A stretch of DNA of 19,977 nt from assembly GCA_964349095.1 (NCBI GenBank), contig CAYGFD010000011.1, positions 1 through 19,977 on the forward strand, written 5' to 3'. A program made the translations under genes and the position numbers. The DNA is from UBA10001 sp964349095 (lineage in GTDB: Bacteria; Patescibacteriota; Patescibacteriia; Veblenbacterales; UBA10138). Position 1 is the stretch's first letter. The number at the start of each line of letters is the position of its first letter. Positions 14,271 through 19,977 of this stretch are shown piece after piece. The notes below the pieces were generated by a model. It worked only from the letters and a program-made list of their open reading frames with translations. It was not told the DNA's origin and did no database searches.

Positions 14271-16078
14271 ATAAAATTAGAAATTTTTGTATCATTGCCC
14301 ACATCGACCATGGTAAATCTACTTTGGCCGATCGTTTAATGGAGTATACAAATACAGTAGCCAAGCGGGCGATGAAGGAGCAAATGCTGGATCAACTGGA
14401 CTTAGAAAGAGAGCGCGGTATTACAATAAAATTAGCTCCAGTGGCCATGGATTATAAAGGGTATTTACTCAATCTAATTGACACCCCAGGTCACGTTGAT
14501 TTTTCTTACGAAGTTTCTCGTTCTTTAGCTTGTGTAGAAGGCGCTATACTTTTAGTAGATGCATCGCAAGGAATCCAAGCGCAAACCCTGGCAAATTTAC
14601 ACATGGCTAAGGCCTCAGGATTAAAAATCATCCCCGCTATTAATAAGATAGATTTGCCCAATGCTTTGGTAGAAGAGACTATCAAAGAGCTGTCGCAATT
14701 ATTGGAAGTGCCAGAGGACACAGTTTTGAAAATTTCTGGAAAAACAGGCGCCGGTGTCACCGAGCTACTAGATAGAATAATTACCGACGTCCCAGCGGCG
14801 CGAATTAAACAAGAAAACTTACAAGCATTAATTTTTGATTCAGAATTTAATGAATTCAGGGGTGTAATTGCGTCAGTTAGAGTGGTGGCTGGTGAATTAA
14901 AGAGCGCTGATCGTTTTTGGTTGCCCGGTGGCAATGTAAGTGGGGAAGTGTTGGAGGTTGGGGTATATAAACCGAGCCGAGTAGCGACGCCTAGTTTACA
15001 AGCCGGACAAATCGGTTACGTCGTCACTGGTTTAAAAAATATTGCCGACGTGCGCGTTGGCGACACGGTGCTGACAAAAAAAGGTGACCAAGCATTACCA
15101 GGCTATCAAGAGTTTAAGCCTATGGTTTACGCCGGGTTTTATCCAAAGGAAGGCTATAGTGCCAAAGAGCTTCGTGAAGGTTTAGAGAAACTAAAATTGA
15201 ATGATGCCTCACTCTATATTGAGCCCGAACACTCACCAGCGCTTGGTTACGGATTTAGAATTGGTTTTTTGGGGTTGTTGCATCTTGAAATAACCAAGGA
15301 GCGGTTACGACGCGAACACAAATTAGAACTCGTCATTACATCTCCATCAGTTGCGTATCGAGTTACTTCTGCTAGTGGGGAAGTGAAGATTATTAAAAGT
15401 GCGGTGGAATTTGATTCCGGTCATTTATACAGGGAGGTTGATGAACCAGTTATGTCCTTGGATATTGTTTCTCCCAATGAATATTTAGGTAAAATAATGG
15501 AGCTATCTCAGAAATCTCGCGCTCTTTGGACAAACACTGATTATTTAACTGGTGCTGACGGTTTGCCAGAAAGAGCAATTTTACATTATGAAATTCCGTT
15601 GGCAACGATACTTTTTGATTACTATGATAATTTAAAAAGTGTTAGCCAGGGTTATGCTTCGCTAAATTACGATTTTCTAGAATACCGACCATGTAAAATT
15701 AAAAAATTAAATATTCTAGTCGCCGAAGAAGAGGTGGAGGCTTTATCAACCCTTGTTTATGAGGACGAGGCCTATTACAAAGGCCGGGCCATTGTTAGTA
15801 AATTAAAAGACATCATCCCCAAGCAGATGTTTGAAATTAAGATTCAAGCTGCACTGGGGGGTAAAGTAATCGCCTCTGAAAGAATCTCAGCCATGCGTAA
15901 AGACGTATTGAAACGAGCCAATTCTGGCGGTGACGTTACGAGAAAAATGAAACTATTGGAAAAACAGAAAAAAGGTAAAAAACGCATGAAAGCATCTGGT
16001 CATGTTAATATACCCACCGAGGCGTATTTGAGTTTATTGAATAAATCTGAAACTAAAGAAGGCTTGGGGCAACGGTAA
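14261..16078 (+). CDS. lepA: Elongation factor 4 (LepA), ribosome back-translocase GTPase
   Basis: 605 residues from ATG 14261. EF4 binds the ribosome and acts on stalled or mis-translocated states. The GTPase motifs are complete: AHIDHGKST (13-21), ERERGIT, DTPGH, NKIDLP and a G5 loop reading SGKTG in place of the usual SAKTG. The EF-G-like domains follow, with LGFGFR-type LGYGFRIGFLGLLHLE, SLNYDF, then the EF4-specific C-terminal domain with GGDVTRKMKLLEKQKKGKKR (family [20 protein letters not shown]). An in-frame ATG at 14228 lies deeper in murJ and adds 11 unconserved residues; 14261 matches the family N-terminus. The 10-base overlap with murJ implies coupling. Confidence 0.96.
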   Translation: MDVNKIRNFCIIAHIDHGKSTLADRLMEYTNTVAKRAMKEQMLDQLDLERERGITIKLAPVAMDYKGYLLNLIDTPGHVDFSYEVSRSLACVEGAILLVDASQGIQAQTLANLHMAKASGLKIIPAINKIDLPNALVEETIKELSQLLEVPEDTVLKISGKTGAGVTELLDRIITDVPAARIKQENLQALIFDSEFNEFRGVIASVRVVAGELKSADRFWLPGGNVSGEVLEVGVYKPSRVATPSLQAGQIGYVVTGLKNIADVRVGDTVLTKKGDQALPGYQEFKPMVYAGFYPKEGYSAKELREGLEKLKLNDASLYIEPEHSPALGYGFRIGFLGLLHLEITKERLRREHKLELVITSPSVAYRVTSASGEVKIIKSAVEFDSGHLYREVDEPVMSLDIVSPNEYLGKIMELSQKSRALWTNTDYLTGADGLPERAILHYEIPLATILFDYYDNLKSVSQGYASLNYDFLEYRPCKIKKLNILVAEEEVEALSTLVYEDEAYYKGRAIVSKLKDIIPKQMFEIKIQAALGGKVIASERISAMRKDVLKRANSGGDVTRKMKLLEKQKKGKKRMKASGHVNIPTEAYLSLLNKSETKEGLGQR

Positions 16079-16148
16079 ATAGTATCATACTAAAAACCAC
16101 CAATACAGTGATCATTATCCAAATAGTGCGTCTTGTTTTGTGTCTCAT
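16053..16148 (-). CDS. 31-residue single-pass membrane peptide, unknown function
   Basis: Sequence MRHKTRRTIW then IMITVLVVFSMILFTVAPSLL: a basic N-terminus (Arg, His, Lys, Arg, Arg) and one hydrophobic helix, hence N-in topology by the positive-inside rule. A perfect TATAAT lies on the minus strand at 16160-16155, so +1 falls on the A of this ATG (16148): a predicted leaderless mRNA with the same geometry as other starts in the window. The longer frame from 16289 would run antisense through ftsB and lacks such support. The last nine codons overlap the 3' end of lepA in antisense. The general form recalls very short basic-plus-helix proteins I associate with Patescibacteria genomes, but I cannot name a family. 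Confidence 0.6.
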   Translation of the reverse strand: MRHKTRRTIWIMITVLVVFSMILFTVAPSLL

Positions 16149-16154
16149 GACAGT

Positions 16155-16160
16155 ATTATA
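16155..16160 (-). promoter_or_regulatory. -10 box of the 31-residue membrane peptide gene
   Basis: Perfect TATAAT on the minus strand (16160-16155), seven bases from the ATG. The -35 region (TTTATT at 17-base spacing) is weak. Confidence 0.5.
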
Positions 16161-16197
16161 CTCGAAAAAATTGATGCAATAAAGAATAACCAAAATA

Positions 16198-16206
16198 TGA
16201 TATAAT
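16198..16206 (+). promoter_or_regulatory. Extended -10 promoter of the ftsB-like gene, leaderless
   Basis: TGATATAAT, an extended -10 (TGn plus TATAAT, 16201-16206). Predicted +1 at 16213, the A of the start codon. No good -35 box is visible, as is common with extended -10 promoters. Confidence 0.6.
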
Positions 16207-16212
16207 ATATCA

Positions 16213-16590
16213 ATGGAGTCGAAGGGCAGAATATGGAATTCAATGGGTTCAGGGTTTTTTCTTCTCGTAAGTATTGTGGCCCTGATCATTTTGGGATTAG
16301 CATTTGCCCGGGATTACAAAAAAAAGGCACAATTGGAGAGTGAGATTAAGTCTTGGCAGAACAAGATTGCGACTTTGGAGAAAAAAAATCAGGACCTCAA
16401 TTCTTTAATCGAGTATTACACTAGCGACGAATTCATGGAAAAAGAGATGCGGTTGCGACTTGGTCTTAAAAAACCAGGTGAACAAGTAGTTGTGCTCCCA
16501 AGCGAAGATAGTGGAATGGAGGCGACTAGCGCCGATACTGACTCAGTTAAATCAAATTGGCAAAAATGGTGGAATTATTTTTTTAAATAA
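16213..16590 (+). CDS. FtsB/DivIC-type septum formation initiator protein
   Basis: 125 residues, typical size. One membrane helix (about 13-32, SGFFLLVSIVALIILGLAFA) after a short cytoplasmic tail, then a coiled coil (about 35-68, KKKAQLESEIKSWQNKIATLEKKNQDL), then the FtsB-type motif DEFMEKEMRLRLGLKKPGEQVVVLP (72-96) and a polar, acidic tail ending in Trp- and Phe-rich residues. Proteins of this family join the divisome FtsQLB (DivIB-FtsL-DivIC) complex that activates septal wall synthesis. First gene of a two-gene unit with the isomerase that starts 11 bases after its stop. The start at 16213 is supported by the promoter geometry. FtsB cannot be told apart from FtsL/DivIC by sequence alone. 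Confidence 0.85.
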   Translation: MESKGRIWNSMGSGFFLLVSIVALIILGLAFARDYKKKAQLESEIKSWQNKIATLEKKNQDLNSLIEYYTSDEFMEKEMRLRLGLKKPGEQVVVLPSEDSGMEATSADTDSVKSNWQKWWNYFFK

Positions 16591-16600
16591 ACAATAAATT

Positions 16601-17785
16601 ATGGCAAAAACCAAGACTAAAGCAACAGAAAAAAAAGATCCTACTAAGATTAGGAAAGAAATTTTAGACGAAATAAAAAAGTATCAGTACGATAATGAGG
16701 GGTCCGATGGATCCGTTAAGCGTTTTGTCAAAAAAGATCCAGTGATGATGGCTGAAAATTTTTCAGATAAAAAAAACGACTCTGGCCTTGAAGCAAATGC
16801 CGATGTTCCCGATAGCCAAGTGGTTGCGGCAACGCCTCAAGTTAAACAAATAATACACGACAGTAAGTCTGCAGGCGCCCTACCCAGTCGTCCTTTTTTC
16901 AAAAGGCCAATCGTTTGGATAGTAGGTTTGATTGCGGTAGTGCTAGTAGTTTTTATTTACAGTTTCTATCATTTCCGTTTAGACAGAAGATTTCCGGCTC
17001 TAGCTCAAAATTTTTCCTGGCCCGTTGCCTATGTCAATGGAAATTTTTTATATATCAAGGACTTGCAGTCTGACGTTGAGGTTTTGCGGTTTTTCTATAC
17101 CACTCTCAATTTAGTCCCAGCCGACGATCCGTCATTAACACTGTCGCAATTAGAGGCCACCGCGCTTGATAGAATGGTTAGAGACAGTATTATAAAGCAG
17201 TTTGCTAGTGAAAATAATATAACTGTCAGTCAGGACCGGCTATTGCAGGAATACAATAGCGTAGCCGAGGGTTTTGGCGGTGAGGATAAAATGTTGGAGT
17301 ATTTAAGTACCAGCTACAAATGGGACGCGCAAGCGTTTAAAGACAAGATTTTAATGCCGTACTTACTACGAGATTTAGTACAAGATTGGTTTTTAAACAA
17401 TCAGTCAGTGCAAATATCAGCCCTCGACAAGGTTAATCAGCTACAGGACGACATTGTAGGAGGTAAAATCAGTTTTGAGGATGCCGCCCTGCAGTACTCC
17501 GAAGATCCAGGCAGTGGGCCACAGAAGGGCGCTCTAGGCGACTTTACTCCAGGGACCATGTATCCGGAATTTGAGTATGCGGTCAAAGCTTTGGCGATTG
17601 GACAAATCAGCGAGCCAGTTAAAACTCCAGCTGGCTGGCATATAATAAGAAGAGACCAGATAAGCGCTGGTGCTAGTGCAGACACTCTGTCGGCTAGTCA
17701 TATCCTTATAACCATTTTTGACCTCGACTCATGGCTCAACAAGGAAGTAGCCAAAGCGAAAGTATTTACTTTTTTGAAAATCTAA
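16601..17785 (+). CDS. Membrane-anchored parvulin-type peptidyl-prolyl isomerase
   Basis: 394 residues. A charged, probably disordered cytoplasmic part (1-98), one membrane segment (about 102-122, IVWIVGLIAVVLVVFIYSFY), a SurA-like helical region (about 135-270) and a parvulin domain (about 275-394) outside the membrane. It should catalyse Xaa-Pro isomerisation or chaperone exported proteins. Active-site positions are visible: YSEDPGSGPQKGALGDF (catalytic Asp in LGDF), MYPEFEYAV (Met, Phe) and GWHIIR (His). The first strand of the domain, normally an ARHILV segment before the first helix, is missing there. A matching SASHILI (364-370, His367) is found after the last strand, close to the C-terminus, so the domain looks circularly permuted. 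No clear terminator follows; convergent tRNA genes begin seven bases after the stop. Confidence 0.88.
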   Translation: MAKTKTKATEKKDPTKIRKEILDEIKKYQYDNEGSDGSVKRFVKKDPVMMAENFSDKKNDSGLEANADVPDSQVVAATPQVKQIIHDSKSAGALPSRPFFKRPIVWIVGLIAVVLVVFIYSFYHFRLDRRFPALAQNFSWPVAYVNGNFLYIKDLQSDVEVLRFFYTTLNLVPADDPSLTLSQLEATALDRMVRDSIIKQFASENNITVSQDRLLQEYNSVAEGFGGEDKMLEYLSTSYKWDAQAFKDKILMPYLLRDLVQDWFLNNQSVQISALDKVNQLQDDIVGGKISFEDAALQYSEDPGSGPQKGALGDFTPGTMYPEFEYAVKALAIGQISEPVKTPAGWHIIRRDQISAGASADTLSASHILITIFDLDSWLNKEVAKAKVFTFLKI

Positions 17786-17791
17786 TCTAAC

Positions 17792-17867
<76 letters not shown>

Positions 17868-17875
17868 GAGGACTT

Positions 17876-17946
17876 AGCGGGTGATGGGAATCGAACCCAC
17901 TCTCTAACCTTGGGAAGGTTATGTACTACCGTTATACTACACCCGC
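17876..17946 (-). tRNA. tRNA-Gly (anticodon CCC), CCA not encoded
   Basis: Acceptor stem GCGGGTG/CACCCGC, anticodon stem TAACC/GGTTA with loop TTCCCAA, anticodon CCC (reads GGG), T-arm GTGGG-TTCGATT-CCCAT (last pair G-T). The discriminator T is followed by AAGTCC, so CCA must be added after transcription, unlike the other two tRNAs here. Its 5' end touches the scaffold gap. Confidence 0.93.
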
Positions 17947-18046
17947 NNNNNNNNNNNNNNNNNNNNNNNNNNNNNNNNNNNNNNNNNNNNNNNNNNNNNN
18001 NNNNNNNNNNNNNNNNNNNNNNNNNNNNNNNNNNNNNNNNNNNNNN
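17947..18046. other. Scaffold gap of 100 N
   Basis: Exactly 100 undetermined bases. The 12 bases before it (17935-17946) and after it (18047-18058) are identical, TACTACACCCGC, so the two contigs may simply overlap and the true gap may be absent. Open frames drawn across it are artefacts. Confidence 0.95.
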
Positions 18047-18058
18047 TACTACACCCGC
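18047..18058 (-). tRNA. 5' end of tRNA-Gly repeated after the gap (same gene or tandem copy)
   Basis: On the minus strand this reads GCGGGTGTAGTA, identical to the first 12 bases of the tRNA-Gly at 17876-17946. Upstream of it lies a suitable promoter (18081-18109). Either it is the same gene end duplicated by scaffolding, or the start of a second tRNA-Gly hidden in the gap. The first seems simpler. Confidence 0.6.
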
Positions 18059-18080
18059 AAATTTGCCTAAACAATAAAAA

Positions 18081-18109
18081 ATTATAAGCCAAAATAATAA
18101 TAAAAGCAA
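18081..18109 (-). promoter_or_regulatory. Promoter for the tRNA-Gly/tRNA-Thr unit
   Basis: Minus strand: TTGCTT (18109-18104), 17-base spacer, perfect TATAAT (18086-18081). Predicted +1 near 18074, about 16 bases before the tRNA-Gly 5' end at 18058. It fills the space between the tRNA genes and the divergent ftsE. Confidence 0.6.
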
Positions 18110-18115
18110 CTGTTA

Positions 18116-18802
18116 ATGAAAATAATCGAATTCAGAAATTTAAGCAAACACTACAGCGAGAACATCAAGGCCGTTAATGAAGTGAACTTGGTAGTGCATG
18201 AAAATGAGTTTGTATCACTCGTTGGTCAATCGGGCGCTGGTAAAACGACGCTTATTAGATTGCTGATAGCCGAAGAGAGGCCAACGGCTGGTAGGATTAT
18301 TGTAGGGGATTGGGACACTACCAATATCAAGTCCTCGGAAATTCCGATTTTACGCAAACAAATTGGTGTGGTGTTTCAGGACTTCAAGCTATTGGAAAAG
18401 AAAACGGTTTATGAAAACGTCGCTTTTGCTTTGGAAGTTGCTGGTATGAGTGCCAAAAAAATAAATACCGTCGTGCAACAACTATTAAAAATAGTTAACC
18501 TTGAAGACAAGGGTGATCGTTTTCCTAAAGAACTGTCTGGCGGAGAAAAGCAACGCGCTGCCATTGCTCGAGCTCTGGCCCATCGACCTAAAATACTCAT
18601 TGCCGACGAGCCGACTGGTAATTTGGACTCCATCAACTCCAAAGATATAATTAACTTACTTTTAAAAATAAACGAGTTTGGTACGACTGTGTTGTTGGTC
18701 ACACACAATAAAGATATTGTAAATTCACTTAAGAAGCGGGTGGTGACTATGGATAAGGGTGAGGTTATTTCTGACCAAGAGAAAGGACGTTATTTAATTT
18801 AA
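18116..18802 (+). CDS. ftsE: Cell division ATP-binding protein FtsE
   Basis: 228 residues, usual FtsE length. The ATPase of the FtsEX ABC-type complex, which controls peptidoglycan hydrolases at the division site rather than transporting a solute. Walker A GQSGAGKT (37-44), Q-loop VVFQDFKLL, signature LSGGEKQ (140-146), Walker B ILIADEPTGNLD (160-171) and the switch His in LLVTHNKD are all present. PTGNLDS and DFKLLEKKTVYENVAF are characteristic of the FtsE/LolD group; pairing with FtsX three bases downstream decides for FtsE. No clear Shine-Dalgarno site precedes the ATG at 18116. Confidence 0.95.
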   Translation: MKIIEFRNLSKHYSENIKAVNEVNLVVHENEFVSLVGQSGAGKTTLIRLLIAEERPTAGRIIVGDWDTTNIKSSEIPILRKQIGVVFQDFKLLEKKTVYENVAFALEVAGMSAKKINTVVQQLLKIVNLEDKGDRFPKELSGGEKQRAAIARALAHRPKILIADEPTGNLDSINSKDIINLLLKINEFGTTVLLVTHNKDIVNSLKKRVVTMDKGEVISDQEKGRYLI

Positions 18803-18805
18803 TCT

Positions 18806-19720
18806 ATGTTACTTTTTATTTTTAGAACACTGAAGTTTGGTTGGCAAAGTTTTTATAGAAATTTTTGGCTTTCTTTAGTTACCGTCACTATTGTTTCTTT
18901 GAGTTTAGTATCGATTAGTGCGCTAGTGCTCGTAACGACCATTTCTCAGCAGGCCTTGAATTACGTTAACAATAAGGTTGATTTGAGTGTAAATATTACA
19001 CCCAAGGTAACTGAGGATAAGATTTTTGCTCTAAAGAGCGTGCTCGAGTCTTACAAAGAGGTTAAATCTGTAAATTATATATCAGCCGACGAAGCTTTAG
19101 TAAGATTTAAAGAACGTCACATATCAAACCAAGCTATTGGAGAATCATTATTAATTTTGGGAAGTAACCCGCTCGGCGCCAGTTTAAACGTGCAGGCCTT
19201 TAGGCATGAAGACTACGAAAGTTTAATAAGTAAAATACAAGAGAGTGATTTTAAGGACATCATTCAGTTAACTCGCTTTGAAGATAACCAGCTACTTATT
19301 GAGCGTATTAGTGACGTTTCCAATAAAGTCAGGCAAGTAGGTATTGTAATATCTCTTATATTTTTGATTGTAGCTTTACTAGTAGTTTTCAACACTATTA
19401 GAATGAACATCTATACTCATCGACAGGAGATAGAGATAATGCGACTGGTGGGAGCGACCAATCCTTTTATTCGTTCTCCTTTTCTTGTGCAAAGTGTTCT
19501 CTACGCTTTTTTTGCAACCCTACTCACTGGCTTTGTAGTTTATATATCCCTTCGTTGGTTAGATAACTACTTAACCGATTTTATTGCTGGTGAAGACTTT
19601 GATTTCTTATTGAACTTTAAATCAAGCGCTGTCTTTATATTTACCACCGAATTCGCCGCCGTGGCCTTGCTTTGTATGCTTGCCTCGAGTATAGCCATGC
19701 GTAGGTATTTAAGAGTTTAG
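18806..19720 (+). CDS. ftsX: Cell division protein FtsX
   Basis: 304 residues. Membrane partner of FtsE. Expected topology: an N-terminal membrane segment (about 21-45, FWLSLVTVTIVSLSLVSISALVLV), an extracytoplasmic domain (about 50-170, VNITPKVTEDKIFALKSVLES onward), then three membrane segments (about 173-197, 222-245 and 272-297). The cytoplasmic motif RQEIEIMRLVGATNPFIRSPF (about 208-228) is a hallmark of the FtsX-like permease family. It starts three bases after the ftsE stop. In other bacteria the outer domain recruits a hydrolase or an activator such as PcsB or EnvC; no such partner is encoded in the window. Confidence 0.95.
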   Translation: MLLFIFRTLKFGWQSFYRNFWLSLVTVTIVSLSLVSISALVLVTTISQQALNYVNNKVDLSVNITPKVTEDKIFALKSVLESYKEVKSVNYISADEALVRFKERHISNQAIGESLLILGSNPLGASLNVQAFRHEDYESLISKIQESDFKDIIQLTRFEDNQLLIERISDVSNKVRQVGIVISLIFLIVALLVVFNTIRMNIYTHRQEIEIMRLVGATNPFIRSPFLVQSVLYAFFATLLTGFVVYISLRWLDNYLTDFIAGEDFDFLLNFKSSAVFIFTTEFAAVALLCMLASSIAMRRYLRV

Positions 19721-19721
19721 A

Positions 19722-19749
19722 TTGACTTTTTATTATTCTTCAGTAAAAT
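19722..19749 (+). promoter_or_regulatory. tRNA-Gln promoter
   Basis: TTGACT (19722-19727), 16-base spacer, TAAAAT (19744-19749), beginning directly after the ftsX stop. Predicted +1 near 19756, 13 bases before the tRNA. Confidence 0.65.
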
Positions 19750-19768
19750 AAACCATACGTTTTTTTGA

Positions 19769-19842
19769 TGGGGGATCGTCTAACGGTAGGACACCACCCT
19801 TTGGAGGTGGTTATCATGGTTCGAATCCATGTCCCCCAGCCA
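19769..19842 (+). tRNA. tRNA-Gln (anticodon TTG), CCA encoded
   Basis: Acceptor stem TGGGGGA/TCCCCCA with the U1-A72 pair typical of tRNA-Gln, D-arm GTC...GAC, anticodon stem CCACC/GGTGG with loop CTTTGGA (anticodon TTG, reads CAA), T-arm CATGG-TTCGAAT-CCATG, discriminator G, encoded CCA. Confidence 0.96.
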
Positions 19843-19882
19843 TAAATAAACCACTGACACTAGTCTGTGGTTTATTTATTTT
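19843..19882 (+). terminator. tRNA-Gln terminator
   Basis: TAAATAAACCAC (19843-19854) pairs perfectly with GTGGTTTATTTA (19867-19878) around a 12-base loop, followed by TTTTC. It starts on the base after the CCA end. The A/T-rich ends could also allow termination from the other side. Confidence 0.8.
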
Positions 19883-19897
19883 CTGATGGTGAGTATG

Positions 19898-19965
19898 GAT
19901 TCGAAGGGCGCGAGAGAAAGCGAGCGAGCGTAGCTTTCGGTGTGTAGCGCCCCGGTGCCCGAATC
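19898..19965. repeat. GC-rich nested palindrome of unknown role
   Basis: Three nested pairs: GATTCG (19898-19903) with CGAATC (19960-19965), GGGCGC (19906-19911) with GCGCCC (19947-19952), and GAAAGC (19916-19921) with GCTTTC (19933-19938); the inner part contains GAGCGAGCG. It is markedly richer in GC than its surroundings. It may be a dispersed repeat, an RNA element or part of a mobile element continuing past the window; I cannot identify it. Confidence 0.55.
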
Positions 19966-19977
19966 GGAGTGAGGGAG

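Noticed and set aside
16080..16092. Short perfect palindrome TAGTAT-C-ATACTA after lepA, considered as a terminator
   Set aside because: One-base loop, AT-rich stem and no U-run; it is also coding sequence of the 31-residue peptide.

Overview
The window looks like chromosomal sequence from an uncultivated ultra-small bacterium of the Patescibacteria (Candidate Phyla Radiation), probably on the Parcubacteria side. The basis is family content: a DUF5654 protein, a DUF4012 protein in a run of GT4 glycosyltransferases, a short RecJ, a small FtsB-like protein and a parvulin of unusual layout. The DNA is AT-rich, gene-dense and organised in short operons. TGA is used as a normal stop (for example in the ATGA overlaps near 6435, 7526 and 8659), so this is not a lineage that recodes TGA as glycine. 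The placement is inferred; there is no 16S rRNA in the window. A 100-N scaffold gap lies at 17947-18046.

Layout. (1) 2-1135: C-terminal part of a PEP-utilising enzyme, running off the left edge. (2) 1180-2351: three small genes on alternating strands, each with its own promoter: a histidine-phosphatase-like gene of foreign-looking composition, a DUF5654 membrane protein and a 60-residue membrane protein. (3) 2427-5028: recJ, rnhA and the RNase P RNA gene rnpB with its terminator. (4) 5062-12228: an envelope-glycan operon, with a polyprenyl-phosphate sugar-phosphate transferase, three GT4 glycosyltransferases joined by ATGA overlaps, and a large DUF4012 membrane protein. (5) 12229-12671: a 443-base gap holding a strong promoter and a two-domain structured RNA that I do not recognise, ending in a U-rich tract just before murJ. 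(6) 12672-16078: murJ and lepA. (7) 16053-17785: a 31-residue membrane peptide on the minus strand, divergent from an FtsB-like gene and a membrane-anchored peptidyl-prolyl isomerase. (8) 17792-18058: tRNA-Thr and tRNA-Gly on the minus strand, interrupted by the gap. (9) 18116-19977: ftsE and ftsX, tRNA-Gln with a terminator, and a GC-rich nested palindrome at the right edge.

How it fits together. Much of the window serves the cell envelope and division: glycan priming and assembly (5062-12228), a MurJ-type flippase, an FtsB-like divisome protein, an extracytoplasmic foldase and the FtsEX complex. The rest is nucleic-acid housekeeping (RecJ, RNase HI, RNase P RNA, EF4, tRNAs). Several operon-leading genes have a -10 box placed so that transcription should start at, or within two bases of, the start codon, which predicts leaderless mRNAs. 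Most others show a Shine-Dalgarno site or are translationally coupled. The least explained element is the structured RNA upstream of murJ.
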